Origin: Salticus scenicus
Lineage: Eukaryota; Arthropoda; Arachnida; Araneae; Salticidae
Reading direction: 5' to 3'
Assembly: GCA_963930645.1 (NCBI GenBank)
Contig: OZ005656.1
Span: forward strand, 275,963,095-276,027,094
Length of the DNA: 64,000 nt
Shown here: piece by piece, positions 36,182-46,679 of the stretch
How the letters are laid out: each line of letters begins with the position of its first letter
Numbering within the stretch: position 1 is the first letter of the stretch
The notes under the pieces: generated by a model
Told to the model about the DNA's origin: nothing
Database searches by the model: none
Seen by the model: the letters and a program-made list of their open reading frames with translations, nothing else
Position numbers and translations under genes: made by a program

Positions 36182-39100
36182 ATGGCCCTTAAATTAGGCG
36201 ACCTTCCGCTAGTTGCAAATTCTTTGAAATATTCTAAAACAGATACCATAAAATTGTTAAACACACTATTAGGATACCCAACATTTGATCATCAATCGCG
36301 TAAACGTATGCGAAATTTTAGCGGGTTTACTGCCGATTTCGACATTAATAAACATCAAGAACAAATTTCAAAATCATTTTCTTTGTCCGATTTTATATCA
36401 ATCGCTAATTCGCTACATTTAGAACCAGTCGGTAGTAAGGAAAATTTATGCAAAGAAATTTTTAACGCACTTACTAATTTATCTGAATTTCAGAAAACAT
36501 TAGATACTACTTTTTTGTCAGACGAAGACGATCTCAGTGTAAATAATCATTCTGTTCAAACCCCCTCTTCGAATGTTCCCACTATTACTTCTGTTTTTGA
36601 ATCTCAAACCCAAACAGAAACCGAAACTTTCCATTCGAGTGTTCAAAATATTTCTCCGAATGACGCTGCAGACACAATGTCTGATTTGAGTAATCATTTC
36701 TGGTTCCTCCTTCGAGATTTAGCTAGTACATGTAGAACTCTTTCTGGAAATGATTCATATTCTATTCGTAATTTCTTTAATGACATTGAGGAACAATTCT
36801 GTTTATTTCCTAGTCTTACCGATCAACAAAAACTTATCTTTGCTAAACGTTTAATTAATGGTTCTGCTAAAACATTTTTATTTTCGCAACGAAATCTTAA
36901 TACTTATGAGTCATTTAAAGCCGCGTTAATTTCTGAATTTTTGGATACCATACCATCCATCGAAATACATAAACAGTTAGAAAACAGAAAAATGCGTCCT
37001 AATGAAACTGCTGCGCAATATTTTTTAGCGATGCGCGAAATTGCTAACCGCGGTAACGCTATTATTGACGATTCTTCGGTAATTCAATACACCATTCAAG
37101 GTATACAGGGTAACCCCTCTGAGAAAATTCTTCTCTGTGGAGCAAAATCTTTTTCAGAATTTAAAGAAAAATTGCGTATTTATGAAACTGCTCTTAATAC
37201 AATAAACTTAAATCAACGAAATTCAGTTAATTATAAACAAACATATGACAGTCGAAAACGCAGTACTGGTCACACACAACCAGCTTTCACTCGCGAATCC
37301 AAATTTAATATTGGTCCGGCATCTCAAAATAAATTACGTTGTTTCAATTGTAACGATATCGGTCACTTATCTAAATTTTGTCCTAACCGTTCTCGTGGCC
37401 CTAGGTGCCTTGCATGTGGTCTTTTTGGACACAAGTCTACCGATTGCCGCCGAACCGCTGCAAATGACGGACCTCCTTCCAGAGATAGAGTTAACACTGT
37501 ACATGAATCGCATGCTTCTCATATGTGTAAACAAGTTAAAATTAGTGGTAATGAATTAACTGGTTTGGTTGATACTGGTAGTCAGTTAACCCTTTTGAAA
37601 CATTCTGTATGGTTAAAAATAGGTTCCCCACCGTTGTCAAAAATTAATAAATCCTTAACTGGTTTTGGCTTTGCGCGCATACATGTCATCGGTACTTTTA
37701 ATTCTTTTATTACTATAGACGATCAAGAGTTTTCAGCAACTATTTCAGTTGTACCTGACGTGTCCACATTTTATGACCTTATAATTGGATGTGACGTCAT
37801 CCAACAAGCGAACATTAGCATTTCACCCACCGGTGTTACTTTTTCTAGTTTTTCACAACAAAATGAGTGTACCGCAGATCCAAATTTTATCATGACGATC
37901 ACTGACGATAATCCCAAATTTGATATTGGTCCTACTGTTTCACGATATATTCGTAACGACATTAACAAACTGTTGTCGGCCTATAAACCTAATAAAATCA
38001 AAACTGCGAACATTGAGCTTAACATCACTTTAACTGACGATACACCTATTTTTCACTCACCCCGACGTCTACCCTTTACCGAACGAGACATTGTAGACGC
38101 ACAAGTCTCTGAATGGCTTAAAGATGGTATTATCGAACCAGTGTCCTCCCCATATGCCAGCCAAGTTGTAGTTGTTCGAAAAAAAGATGGTAAACACAGA
38201 GTTTGCATCGATTACAGGAAGCTCAATCGTAAGTTAGTTAAAGATCACTACCCCCTCCCCCTAATTGATGATATTTTAGATCGACTTCAACATGCAAAAA
38301 TTTTTAGTACGATAGACCTACGTAATGGATTTTTTCATGTACCCGTAAACAAACAGAGCCGCCCTTTCACTAGTTTTGTAACCCATAACGGTCAATTTCA
38401 ATTTCGCTACATGCCTTTCGGACTTAGTTCCTGCCCTTCAGTGTTCATGAGATATATAAATGCCGTTTTTAGAGACTTGATTGCTGCCGGCATAGTACTC
38501 CCTTATATGGATGATCTTGTAATTCCCGCGAGTAACGAACATGAGGCCGTAGAACGTCTAAAAACTGTTCTTCAAACAGCTAGCGAGTACGGACTCGACA
38601 TAAATTTTAACAAATGCCAATTTTTACATACAAAAATAGATTTCCTCGGTCACATAATAGAAAATGGTAAACTTTTGCCATCCCCTTCCAAAACTAAAGC
38701 TGTTTTAAATTACCCAGATCTGAAAAATGTTAAAGACGTACGTAGATTCCTTGGCCTTACAGGATATTTTAGGAAATTTATCCCTCATTTTTCTACCATT
38801 GCAAAACCCTTAAGTGATCTTCTGCGTAAGGACACCCCTTTTCAATTTCAAAATGAACAAAGAGCCGCATTTCAAAAATTAAAATATTTACTTTCCCAAG
38901 AACCAGTCCTCAATATTTTTAATCAAAATTCCCCTATTGAGGTACACACAGACGCGTCTATAGATGGCTTGGGGGCAGTCCTGTTGCAGAAAAACATGCA
39001 TGATAATCAATTCCATCCAGTCTTTTATTTTTCGAAGAAAACATCTGATAACGAAAGAAAATATACTAGTTTTGAACTTGAAGTTCTGGCTGTGGTAGAA

Positions 39101-40540
39101 GCCCTCAAAAAGTTTAGAATCTACCTCCTCGGAACAAATTTCAAAATTATCACAGACTGTGATGCGTTCGTCAAGGCACTTAATAAAAAAGAAATAAATT
39201 CCCGCATTGCACGATGGGCCCTGTACCTTCAAGAATTCCATTACAATATTGAGCATCGAACAGGTTCCCGCATGGCACATGTGGACGCTCTAAGTCGAGC
39301 TCCACAATGTTTCATCATCCAAGATAGCCTTCATCTAAAACTCTTGAAAGCTCAGCAATCTGATGAAGAAGTTCAAGCATTAAAAACGCTTTTGCAGTCC
39401 ACACCCCATGATAATTACATTATAAAAAATAATCTTCTATATAAAACAGTGAACGGTGTTGATTTACTCGTCGTCCCTAACGACTTGCAGAATAGCATAA
39501 TTAAAGAAGCGCACGAGCGTGGACATTTTGCAGCACTCCGTACCCAAGAATTAATTAATAAAGATTTCTATATCCCTCACCTCAAAGACAAAATCGAAAG
39601 CTGCATCAAAAATTGTATAAAGTGCATACTCTATAATAGAAAACGAGGTAAACAAGATGGTTTCCTCCACCCAGTTGATAAAGACGATGCACCCCTGCAC
39701 ACATACCATGTTGATCACCTTGGTCCCCTAGCTACTACATCCAAGAAATACAAACATATTATGGTTGTTGTGGATGCGTTCTCCAAGTTTACCTGGCTGT
39801 ACCCTACAAAATCTACAGACGCCGCAGAAGTTATTAGCCGACTAGAAAGCCAACGATCCATCTTCGGTAACCCCGCCAGAATCATTACAGATCGAGGTCC
39901 AGCATTTACTTCCACTGCATTTGAAAACTATTGCCATGAGCAAAATATAACCCATATACCAATTACCGCAGGTTTACCAAGATCGAATGGTCAAGTTGAA
40001 AATAAAAATTCTACTATCATCGCTGTACTATCTAAACTTTCATTCGACAACCCCGAAAAGTGGTTTTCCCATGTGCCTGCTCTCCAACAAATCCTCAACT
40101 CGACATTTCACAGAAGTATAAAGACGACACCCTTTGAACTGCTTTTTGGTACCAAGATGAAAAATAAAGATGACATCAAGATCCTGGAGCTTCTCAATGA
40201 CGAATCTACAAACACATTCCAGAGGCAACGTGAGGAGCAGCGTATCGACGCGAAAAAGCAGATTCGAATAGTGCAAGAAGAAAATCGCAAGCAGTATAAC
40301 CTTCGAAGACGACCAGCTGCTAAATTCCAAATCAACGATTTAGTCGCAGTTAAACGCACCCAGTTCGGGCCTGGTCTGAAACTAAAACAAAAATTTTTAG
40401 GTCCATACAGGATAACCAAAATAAAACCAAACGACACATATGACGTCGTCAAGTGTGACTTCGTAGAAGGCCCATTCAAGAGCAGCACATGCGCTGAATT
40501 CCTGAAACCTTGGACCGACACTTTTGCAACACTTACTTAA
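36182..40540 (+). CDS. gag-pol: Gag-Pol polyprotein of a Ty3/Gypsy retrotransposon
   Basis: One uninterrupted 1,452-codon ORF holds Gag, protease, reverse transcriptase, RNase H and integrase, which copy the element RNA into DNA and insert it. Gag spans about residues 1-430, with a SAP-like helical stretch near 66-97 and two CX2CX4HX4C zinc knuckles at 387-400 and 409-422. The aspartic protease motif DTGS is at 464-467. Reverse transcriptase covers about 640-815, with catalytic D712 and YMDD at 775-778. RNase H has TDAS (D924) and the closing VDALS (D1035). Integrase has an HHCC zinc site from H1111, then D1178, D1237 and E1273 (D-X35-E). A GPY motif is at 1407-1409, with no chromodomain seen. 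The start AUG sits in a good context (A at -3, G at +4). Gag and Pol are fused, so no frameshift signal is needed. No stop or missing catalytic residue was seen, so the copy looks competent. Confidence 0.97.
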   Translation: MALKLGDLPLVANSLKYSKTDTIKLLNTLLGYPTFDHQSRKRMRNFSGFTADFDINKHQEQISKSFSLSDFISIANSLHLEPVGSKENLCKEIFNALTNLSEFQKTLDTTFLSDEDDLSVNNHSVQTPSSNVPTITSVFESQTQTETETFHSSVQNISPNDAADTMSDLSNHFWFLLRDLASTCRTLSGNDSYSIRNFFNDIEEQFCLFPSLTDQQKLIFAKRLINGSAKTFLFSQRNLNTYESFKAALISEFLDTIPSIEIHKQLENRKMRPNETAAQYFLAMREIANRGNAIIDDSSVIQYTIQGIQGNPSEKILLCGAKSFSEFKEKLRIYETALNTINLNQRNSVNYKQTYDSRKRSTGHTQPAFTRESKFNIGPASQNKLRCFNCNDIGHLSKFCPNRSRGPRCLACGLFGHKSTDCRRTAANDGPPSRDRVNTVHESHASHMCKQVKISGNELTGLVDTGSQLTLLKHSVWLKIGSPPLSKINKSLTGFGFARIHVIGTFNSFITIDDQEFSATISVVPDVSTFYDLIIGCDVIQQANISISPTGVTFSSFSQQNECTADPNFIMTITDDNPKFDIGPTVSRYIRNDINKLLSAYKPNKIKTANIELNITLTDDTPIFHSPRRLPFTERDIVDAQVSEWLKDGIIEPVSSPYASQVVVVRKKDGKHRVCIDYRKLNRKLVKDHYPLPLIDDILDRLQHAKIFSTIDLRNGFFHVPVNKQSRPFTSFVTHNGQFQFRYMPFGLSSCPSVFMRYINAVFRDLIAAGIVLPYMDDLVIPASNEHEAVERLKTVLQTASEYGLDINFNKCQFLHTKIDFLGHIIENGKLLPSPSKTKAVLNYPDLKNVKDVRRFLGLTGYFRKFIPHFSTIAKPLSDLLRKDTPFQFQNEQRAAFQKLKYLLSQEPVLNIFNQNSPIEVHTDASIDGLGAVLLQKNMHDNQFHPVFYFSKKTSDNERKYTSFELEVLAVVEALKKFRIYLLGTNFKIITDCDAFVKALNKKEINSRIARWALYLQEFHYNIEHRTGSRMAHVDALSRAPQCFIIQDSLHLKLLKAQQSDEEVQALKTLLQSTPHDNYIIKNNLLYKTVNGVDLLVVPNDLQNSIIKEAHERGHFAALRTQELINKDFYIPHLKDKIESCIKNCIKCILYNRKRGKQDGFLHPVDKDDAPLHTYHVDHLGPLATTSKKYKHIMVVVDAFSKFTWLYPTKSTDAAEVISRLESQRSIFGNPARIITDRGPAFTSTAFENYCHEQNITHIPITAGLPRSNGQVENKNSTIIAVLSKLSFDNPEKWFSHVPALQQILNSTFHRSIKTTPFELLFGTKMKNKDDIKILELLNDESTNTFQRQREEQRIDAKKQIRIVQEENRKQYNLRRRPAAKFQINDLVAVKRTQFGPGLKLKQKFLGPYRITKIKPNDTYDVVKCDFVEGPFKSSTCAEFLKPWTDTFATLT

Positions 40541-41078
40541 CATATTTCTTCAGGACTTTTTATTTTTTTTTAAACTTAATTGACATAGTTCTTCAAGACT
40601 TTCTATTTTTTTTTTAAGAACTCTTCCTTGGACATTTTTGTGTGCAACATTAAATTTTTTTTTTTAATTATATGTTGAACTTGAACTCACCAAAATAAGA
40701 GAAACTCTATTTTTAATGAACAATTTTTTTTCCCATGAACATTCTTCAATACCTGATTTTTTTTGGTGAAAATTATCTACCTATTTTTTTTCTACTTGTC
40801 TGTATGTATATTAACATCTTATCTTATTTTATTTTAGTATTTGATGATATGATTCAGGTTTTGAGTGTAATATTTACTCTATTTCCATTTGGTAATGTAT
40901 ACATTTCCTTTTTATTTTATTAATGCAGCTATATTATTACTGTATCTATAATTCTATTATGTAGTGTTGTATATTGTATATTTTCTTTTATTTCTTTTGT
41001 TTTTGTATAATTTAATTTTTTTTCTTGTTGTTTAATAACCTTCAGGCGAGGCCGCCTGCTTGGTCATGATGGCCGATA
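40541..41078 (+). other. Gypsy 3' untranslated region
   Basis: T-rich stretch between the Gag-Pol stop and the 3' LTR. Near its end, CAGGCG and CGCCTG (41043-41058) form a perfect 6-bp stem with a 4-base loop about 20 bp before the LTR. I see no polypurine tract in the last 40 bases, which is where plus-strand priming is normally set. Confidence 0.7.
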
Positions 41079-41430
41079 TGGGAGGTTATATTTCTCAGTT
41101 ATTACCATTACTTCCATTGTGTGACGTCACTGCTATGTAGTTATGACGATATTACTACGTCACTGTTTGTATCATCCTTTCAATGTATGCGCACGCACCG
41201 AGAAGCGCACCTGTTTTATTCAGATGATGTTTAATCGTTGTCGAGGGAAAGACGCTCCCGCTTGGATGTAAACCAATGTATAATTATGGAGTTGACGTGG
41301 AGTGGTTCTGTAAAACACAGACGGTGTTTGCCGCTCGTAAAATGCAGCAATTTAAGTGTTTATGTAATGTCCCCTTTTTGTTTTAAATAAATGTTGTTAT
41401 GTTACGATGGTCTGTAGCCGTTTCCCTATA
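41079..41430 (+). repeat. 3' LTR of the Gypsy element
   Basis: Same length and same ends as the 5' LTR, with G at 41300 as the only difference. Its AATAAA is at 41386-41391 and would direct 3' end formation of the genomic transcript. AAATTA (41431-41436) follows directly and matches the hexamer before the 5' LTR. Confidence 0.96.
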
Positions 41431-41436
41431 AAATTA
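41431..41436. repeat. Right target-site duplication AAATTA
   Basis: Exact partner of the hexamer before the 5' LTR. The match shows that both ends belong to one insertion and that no inter-element recombination occurred. Confidence 0.85.
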
Positions 41437-42490
41437 TTGTCTTAGAAATACGAAAATATGCAAAATATGCATCGAAATGTATCAATATTATATGTATTAA
41501 ATTTTCTCGAAAACCATTAAAAAATAATAATAATTAAATAAATAAATAAATAAATAATAAAAACATAAAAGTTCAAAATTTTAATTTTTAAAAATAATTT
41601 TTAAACTGCTCTATGCAATTGAGATTTTAATTTTTTTTTCTCTTGATTTTACTATATTACAGTTTATTAATTCATTGACAAGTTGATTTTTTTTTCTTTA
41701 TCTTTGAATGTTAAAACATTTCGTGAATTTTTACCATTTAAATATATACATATATATATCTAATTAACATTTCAATCAATTCACAAAGTGATGCACAAAT
41801 ACGTTTAGAATATATTGACATAAACTATAATAATGTAAAATCGAAGAAAATTTTTAAAAGCTCAGCCCCTTGGAGCAATTAAATTTTTTTCAATAAAATT
41901 GAAGTTTCGAATTTTATTTTATTTTAAATTTTGATAGATCTCAATAAATTTTATTATATTTAATAATGATTCCCTTCAATGCACTTGTATGCAAACTTTC
42001 ATATCATTAAGACAATAATTTCAAGAAATGATTCTTAATGTGTACCTCTACCTGAATACAATGCATATCGCTAAAAAGGAGTTACGAATAGTGTTTCTGT
42101 AATAATGATACACTCCTGTATTGGAGAGAAATTGTTATTTAGAGACACTCTCTAATCTGTACCTTACATTGCGTTGATCTATTTCTAAATAATAATACTA
42201 ATCTAAATAATACCCAAGTTCATTAAACCTTTACTGGGTCATAAAATTAAATTTTGAATATTAAAATTATCTCCTATTTTATTAATCTGTTTTCTTGAAA
42301 TAATTTATCTACAAACCAATGAAAAAAACTAAGAATTCTTAACAAATAATCTTTTATTTATCTTTCATTCTAAACTTAAAATCCTTTACCAAAATTAAAT
42401 TAAGGAGATGTCATGGTTGATAATCAATCAATAACACTTTAAGCGGGGCTCAGCACTAATTGAAAGAGGAACAAAAATGGAAATAAAAAA

Positions 42491-42530
<40 letters not shown>

Positions 42531-42539
42531 AAAGTATTG
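41437..42539. other. AT-rich DNA, no gene seen
   Basis: Right flank of the Gypsy insertion; AAAT repeats, T-runs and the (TA)n at 42496. Confidence 0.6.
42496..42526. repeat. (TA)n microsatellite
   Basis: About 15 TA units, next to the GC-richer patch that starts at 42540. Confidence 0.95.
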
Positions 42540-43391
42540 ACTGACCCGGCGACGGCGTCTTAGTACTCAGAGGTCAGAAGAGTAATTATAAAGGAAATAT
42601 TTATGATGACCTTCATGATCATGTGCACTAGGGAACTGCACATCTTTCTCAATAATCTGAGTGGTAGTGCTCCACTCCAAGCCTCTTGTTTTCTTTAAAC
42701 ATCAGTCAGCTTATAGGCACTCTCTATTCTGATCTTCCTTGAGTGGAATTACCAGCCTTTTGGTATCCTCCGGGAATCTTGCATTTTTACCATCCATTTT
42801 TTCAGCATAATCGATTTATATAAAATCCTGTTCCATTTCCAATGCTAGGTGATAAGTGATTTTTTCGTTTCTTGTCGTTCTATCATTCAAAATCTCTTTT
42901 CATCATCTGTCGATCTGACTAAATCTTCCTTCTTCTCCGAGCTACGTATGTTGAGACTCCTCCTTCTGCATTAGGTCCTTTTTCTTCTTTTTATTTTATT
43001 TGTCGTTCTGTCCGCCCATAGATTACCTAAGACTCCTGTAATACAAGCTGACTCACAGCTGATCATTGTTGCCCAGCGGTAATATAGCTTGTCGACATTT
43101 AGTTGCAGACGTATTACTCAGCGTCTTTATCGCCTAAAATGGCGAGTTTACCTAAGCAGAAGTGCGAATTATTGTTTGTACTTGATAAGTTTGGCGGTAA
43201 TATTTGGCGAAATTTTCTTATAACCCTTGTAAAACGTAGCCATCACTGTTGCTGTTAAATTAGTTAATTTTAAATATTTATACACGTTAAAAAGTAGTGT
43301 AGGTTGTAAAATACAACATTTAGATAATCAAACAGCAATAAAAACAAATAATTGATACAAAAAATGCAAGAAAACATATTATAATTACACT
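42540..43391 (-). other. GC-richer patch with decayed coding look
   Basis: Composition is more balanced than the surroundings. Minus-strand frames include FPEDTKRLVIPLKEDQNREC (near 42710-42800) and FPSAHDHEGHHKYF (near 42570-42640), each ended by stops. They look protein-like but I do not recognise them. Placed downstream of the THAP-like ORF on the same strand, they may be the rest of the same dead gene. Confidence 0.3.
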
Positions 43392-43802
43392 TCATATTTG
43401 TGATTGAAAGCTAGGCGTATAATTTTCTTTTGGACAGTTAATAGCCCACTTCTTTCGCCTTTCTTCATCTGTTGAAAATCTAAACGTTCTAAAAGCACTT
43501 CTGGTATGATATGAACAATTTTCGGCTGCAAAACCTCCGTTTAATGTGATTTCATAACACTTGAAATTCGGACCGCGTGGGCAACAATCGCTGAGTGGGA
43601 AACAAAATGCCTGATGAGCCAGCCTGTATTGATGGAGCTCTAGGCTTACCCTTCTATACTCCTTAGATCGCTCACACACAGCATACATTTTCATAGAAAA
43701 CACAGATTCTGAAAACCTCTTTCCCATCCTTTTTTCTTCATTATAGCTACAATAAACCATTTCCGTGTGCTTTAGTCGCTTAATGTCAACCGTCTTGTTC
43801 AC
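43392..43802 (-). pseudogene. ORF with decayed THAP-like domain
   Basis: A 136-codon ORF has its best-conserved part at the C-terminus: NCSYHTRSAFRTFRFSTDEE then RRKKWAINCPKENYTPSFQS. This follows the THAP pattern of one Cys pair, F-hydrophobic-F/P, RRKKW, N(Y/W)xPS. The first zinc Cys is missing, and the ORF ends in TGA just where the CSxHF ligands should begin. THAP domains bind DNA in host factors and in P-element transposases. The first 85 codons are not recognisable. It could be an exon end, but a decayed transposase relic is likelier. Confidence 0.45.
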
Positions 43803-44303
43803 TGCGTTGCAGTCCGTCTCGTAGATTCATATCAAGAACACTTTTCCCTTCCTCCTCTTTCAATTTCACAGTTTATAACTTTCCGCTTTTATATCTAACT
43901 AACTATTGCTCTTGTTTAAAAGAAACATAATATTTATATACAGATCACTTTTTAAATTCTATTATACAAACATAAAATATTTAACATAAATATATATATT
44001 TAAATTACACACATTTTTGTTTTATTTTATATATATAAATAAATGTGCGATTTTAATTACAACATCCTGCTCAAAAGTTTAGCAAGGTTCGCAAACTATC
44101 TTTTTTGTTTTATTATTATTTTTTTATTTAAAAACTTATCCCTGAAATGTTTCCAAGCATTGGGTATTTAAAGAACTGAGTCTTTCTCATGTTTTTCAGT
44201 GAACGTTGGTTTAAGACAACATTTAGGTGGTCGGTAACAAATTGAACAAAATCAAGAATGTTTGTGATCAACCTGTATCATTAAATGAACGAAATGATTT
44301 CAT

Positions 44304-44392
44304 AAGGGGTTTTCCACATCCTGCGTAATTAGTTTAAAGATCCAATTATTTCAACCACTTTGCAAAAGTTCTGTTTTGTGAAAAACCCCACT
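44304..44392. repeat. Mini-palindrome with AAGGGGTTTTCCACA ends, copy 1
   Basis: About 88 bases start AAGGGGTTTTCCACA and end TGTGAAAAACCCC, so the ends are complementary. The middle GATCCAATTATTTCAAC is shared, inverted, with copy 2 at 45663-45757. Confidence 0.65.
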
Positions 44393-44716
44393 GTAAACGT
44401 AAATGTCTTAAATTCAGTTAAAAAAGTGTCTTAAAAGGATGTTCATTTTTTAAGCGAAAAAAAAGTCTTACTTTTTAAGCCACTTTTTTGCATCTGAAAT
44501 TAAAACATTGCAAGTGTCTTAAAACGCCGCCATTTTTTAGGCTTAGAAACACCTCCATGTTAGGCTTAAAAACACTGCTGTTTTTAAGACTTTTTAATTA
44601 ATAAATAAATATAGCGTGCGATTATGTTTTTCTGTTAAAAATAGATTTTAGAATAGTAGAGTATTAAGGAAATATTTAGAGTATTAAGGAAGAGTATTAA
44701 GGAAATATTTATAATT

Positions 44717-44815
44717 AAAAAAAAAAAAAAAAAAGTCCCATTTTCCGGGATTGGGATTCGAACTCACACTGTCCAAGGAAACCGAAACCTCGAGCCAAGC
44801 ACTTTCGAAGTCAAG
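44717..44815 (-). ncRNA. tRNA-like segment followed by a T-run
   Basis: On the minus strand TGGCTCGAGG (A box) and GAGTTCGAATCCC (B box) are followed by a run of 18 T, a Pol III terminator. The box spacing of about 24 bp is short for a tRNA, so a tRNA-derived SINE fragment is likelier. Confidence 0.35.
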
Positions 44816-45662
44816 CATTTACCAGTATCTAGAAGTCTAGAATTTTTTAATAATGCATAATGAGTATGTGAAGATTGTATCCCTCAATGATAACGATTTC
44901 TTTCCTTAAAGTGATATTTAAATAAAAACAAACAATAATCATGAATGCAGGAAAATTTGTTGTTTTACATTTAGATGTAGGTAAATATGTGAAGAAAAAA
45001 GTTTAATGAATAATAATAAGAAGAAAGAAAGAAAGAAAAAAGGTATGCGCAAATTATTAAACTACGTCCGCCTTTACACTTTTTCTTTTAATATAAGAAA
45101 GCCTTAAAGACAATGATTTTTTTTTTTTTTTTTTCGAAATAAGCTTTTTGTCTAAATATGTTGTTTATGAATTATGTTAAAGATAATAGCAAGCAAATAT
45201 CATTCACATCCCTAGAGTATTATTCCATAAAAATTTAATTTCATAAAGCTACCATAGTTTAAGAAGCTTAACTACTTATTATATAAAATAATATTATATT
45301 TATTAAATGTGGAAAGATGTAGGATAAGCATATTTTCTTAAAGTAGATTCCATATGAAAAATTTTCTAAATAATGCAAGTGTCTGAATTTCTAAAGTTAT
45401 TGAAAATTCAAACGCGTTTGCTGACTGCAAATTCACGTATTTATGTGTTTCAGACATTTTTGTGTCTAAATTGGTATTTCAGACATATTTACGTTTTAAA
45501 CTAAGATATCTATAACGTCTAATCTATATTTTACGACATTTACGTATCTTAAATGCCGTTTTAGTTGATTTTATGTCTTACTTAAAACCCTTTTATTTGC
45601 AATGCCCTTGTCGTATCACAACTCTTAGTGAATAACCAAAATAAGTTGGAGTTACATGCGTA

Positions 45663-45757
45663 TAAGGGGTTTTTCACAAAAAAGTACATTTGGAGCGTTG
45701 TTGAAATAATTGGATCTTCAAATTAATTGTGCGGCATGTGAAAAACTCCTTAAGAAA
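45663..45757. repeat. Mini-palindrome, copy 2, inverted
   Basis: Starts AAGGGGTTTTTCACA and ends TGTGAAAAACTCCTT, in the opposite orientation to copy 1. Both lie inside the Tc1-like element and could be its inner inverted repeats or two small MITEs. Confidence 0.65.
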
Positions 45758-46679
45758 TTTCAGTTCTTAGAAAATTTTTCTCTGATAATTTGCTTAATTT
45801 TTACTCTATTTAAATTCACTTTTGAGAAAAGTTGCCCTATATATATAGCTTTAAACCTATGCAATATTTTTTTTCTTTTTTTTTTACCCTTCGCACATGC
45901 GAAGTGAAAACGTTTTCCATAAAAATGATCCTATTTCATGAGATATTTAAGATATTTGTATTCCAATTGCAGCATATTGTTTTAAATGTGTTTTCTCAAC
46001 TTATCTGAAAGTGCGGATAATTTTCGTAAAAAATGCTGTATATTTTAAATAAAAAATGCTGTATATTTTAAATATTATTTATTTTTTTTTTATTTATTTA
46101 TTTATTTATTTATTAGTTTTAAAATAAATGCTTAAATCTCCGTTATTTTATGCTATTGTCGCACAAATTCATTCACAAACTGGACTGAGTATGCATTAAC
46201 ATATTTTAAAGTTACAGTTTATTTCGTTTACTTAACGATAATGGGTGATCACAAACATTATTGGTTTTGCTTAATTTGTTACCGGCACCCTAAATGTTGT
46301 CTTAAACCAATCTTCACTGAAAAACACGAGGAATGCCTTGTTATTTAAATGCTCAATGTCTGAAAACATTTCATCGAGAGATAAGTTTTTAAATTGAAAA
46401 AAAACTGATCGTTAGCAAATCTTGCTAAACTTTTGAGCAGGAATGTAGTAATACACAATAAGAAAAATTTTAACAATAGTTTAAACAAAAATATACATTA
46501 TTATGAATATTAAAAAATATTTTGAGAGATCTACTTGTTAAGGGATATAGTTAATCTATTAAATAGCGATGAAAATTGAAGAATTAATCAATCGCATATA
46601 ACTAAAAAATATAGAAAATAAGATGAGAAATATTATCTTGTACAGTATTACCCACTCAACTTTATAAATGGCATTATCT

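Larger units (their letters stand above)
34986..41430 (+). mobile_element. Intact, very young Ty3/Gypsy LTR retrotransposon
   Basis: The 6,445-bp element is bounded by two 352-bp direct LTRs starting TGGGAGG and ending CCCTATA. By my base-by-base reading the LTRs differ at one position (A at 35207, G at 41300). The hexamer AAATTA lies directly outside both ends (34980-34985 and 41431-41436), as expected for an integrase-made target duplication. The order is LTR, primer-binding site, long leader, one Gag-Pol ORF, 3' UTR, LTR. No env-like ORF follows pol. LTRs are identical at insertion, so about 0.3% divergence means a recent event. The LTR ends TA and not the usual CA, and no clear polypurine tract precedes the 3' LTR. 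The domain order RT-RNaseH-IN places it in Metaviridae (Ty3/Gypsy); I cannot fix the clade. Confidence 0.97.
44060..46448. mobile_element. Tc1-like element with TIRs of about 230 bp
   Basis: The tips are CAACATCCTGCTCAAAAGTT on the left and the complement of CTACATTCCTGCTCAAAAGT on the right, each preceded by TA (44058-44059 and 46449-46450). Similarity continues for about 230 bp inward (44060-44290 against 46240-46448), at perhaps 80-85%. CCTGCTCAAAAGTTTAGCA-type tips are typical of Tc1-like transposons. The 2.4-kb interior has no transposase ORF that I can recognise, so it is non-autonomous or decayed. Confidence 0.65.

Noticed and set aside
38888..40521. Antisense frames of up to 137 codons inside pol
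   Set aside because: They lie opposite the long Gag-Pol ORF, which fully explains the lack of stops; no domain is recognisable.
40735..40923. Hydrophobic 62-codon frame after pol as an env gene
   Set aside because: Too short, T-rich, no signal peptide with cleavage site, no cysteines in an envelope pattern. It is 3' UTR.
43139..43258. 39-codon ORF starting MASLPKQKC with a good start context
   Set aside because: Short, no homology recognised and no splice partner visible. It may belong to the decayed patch nearby.
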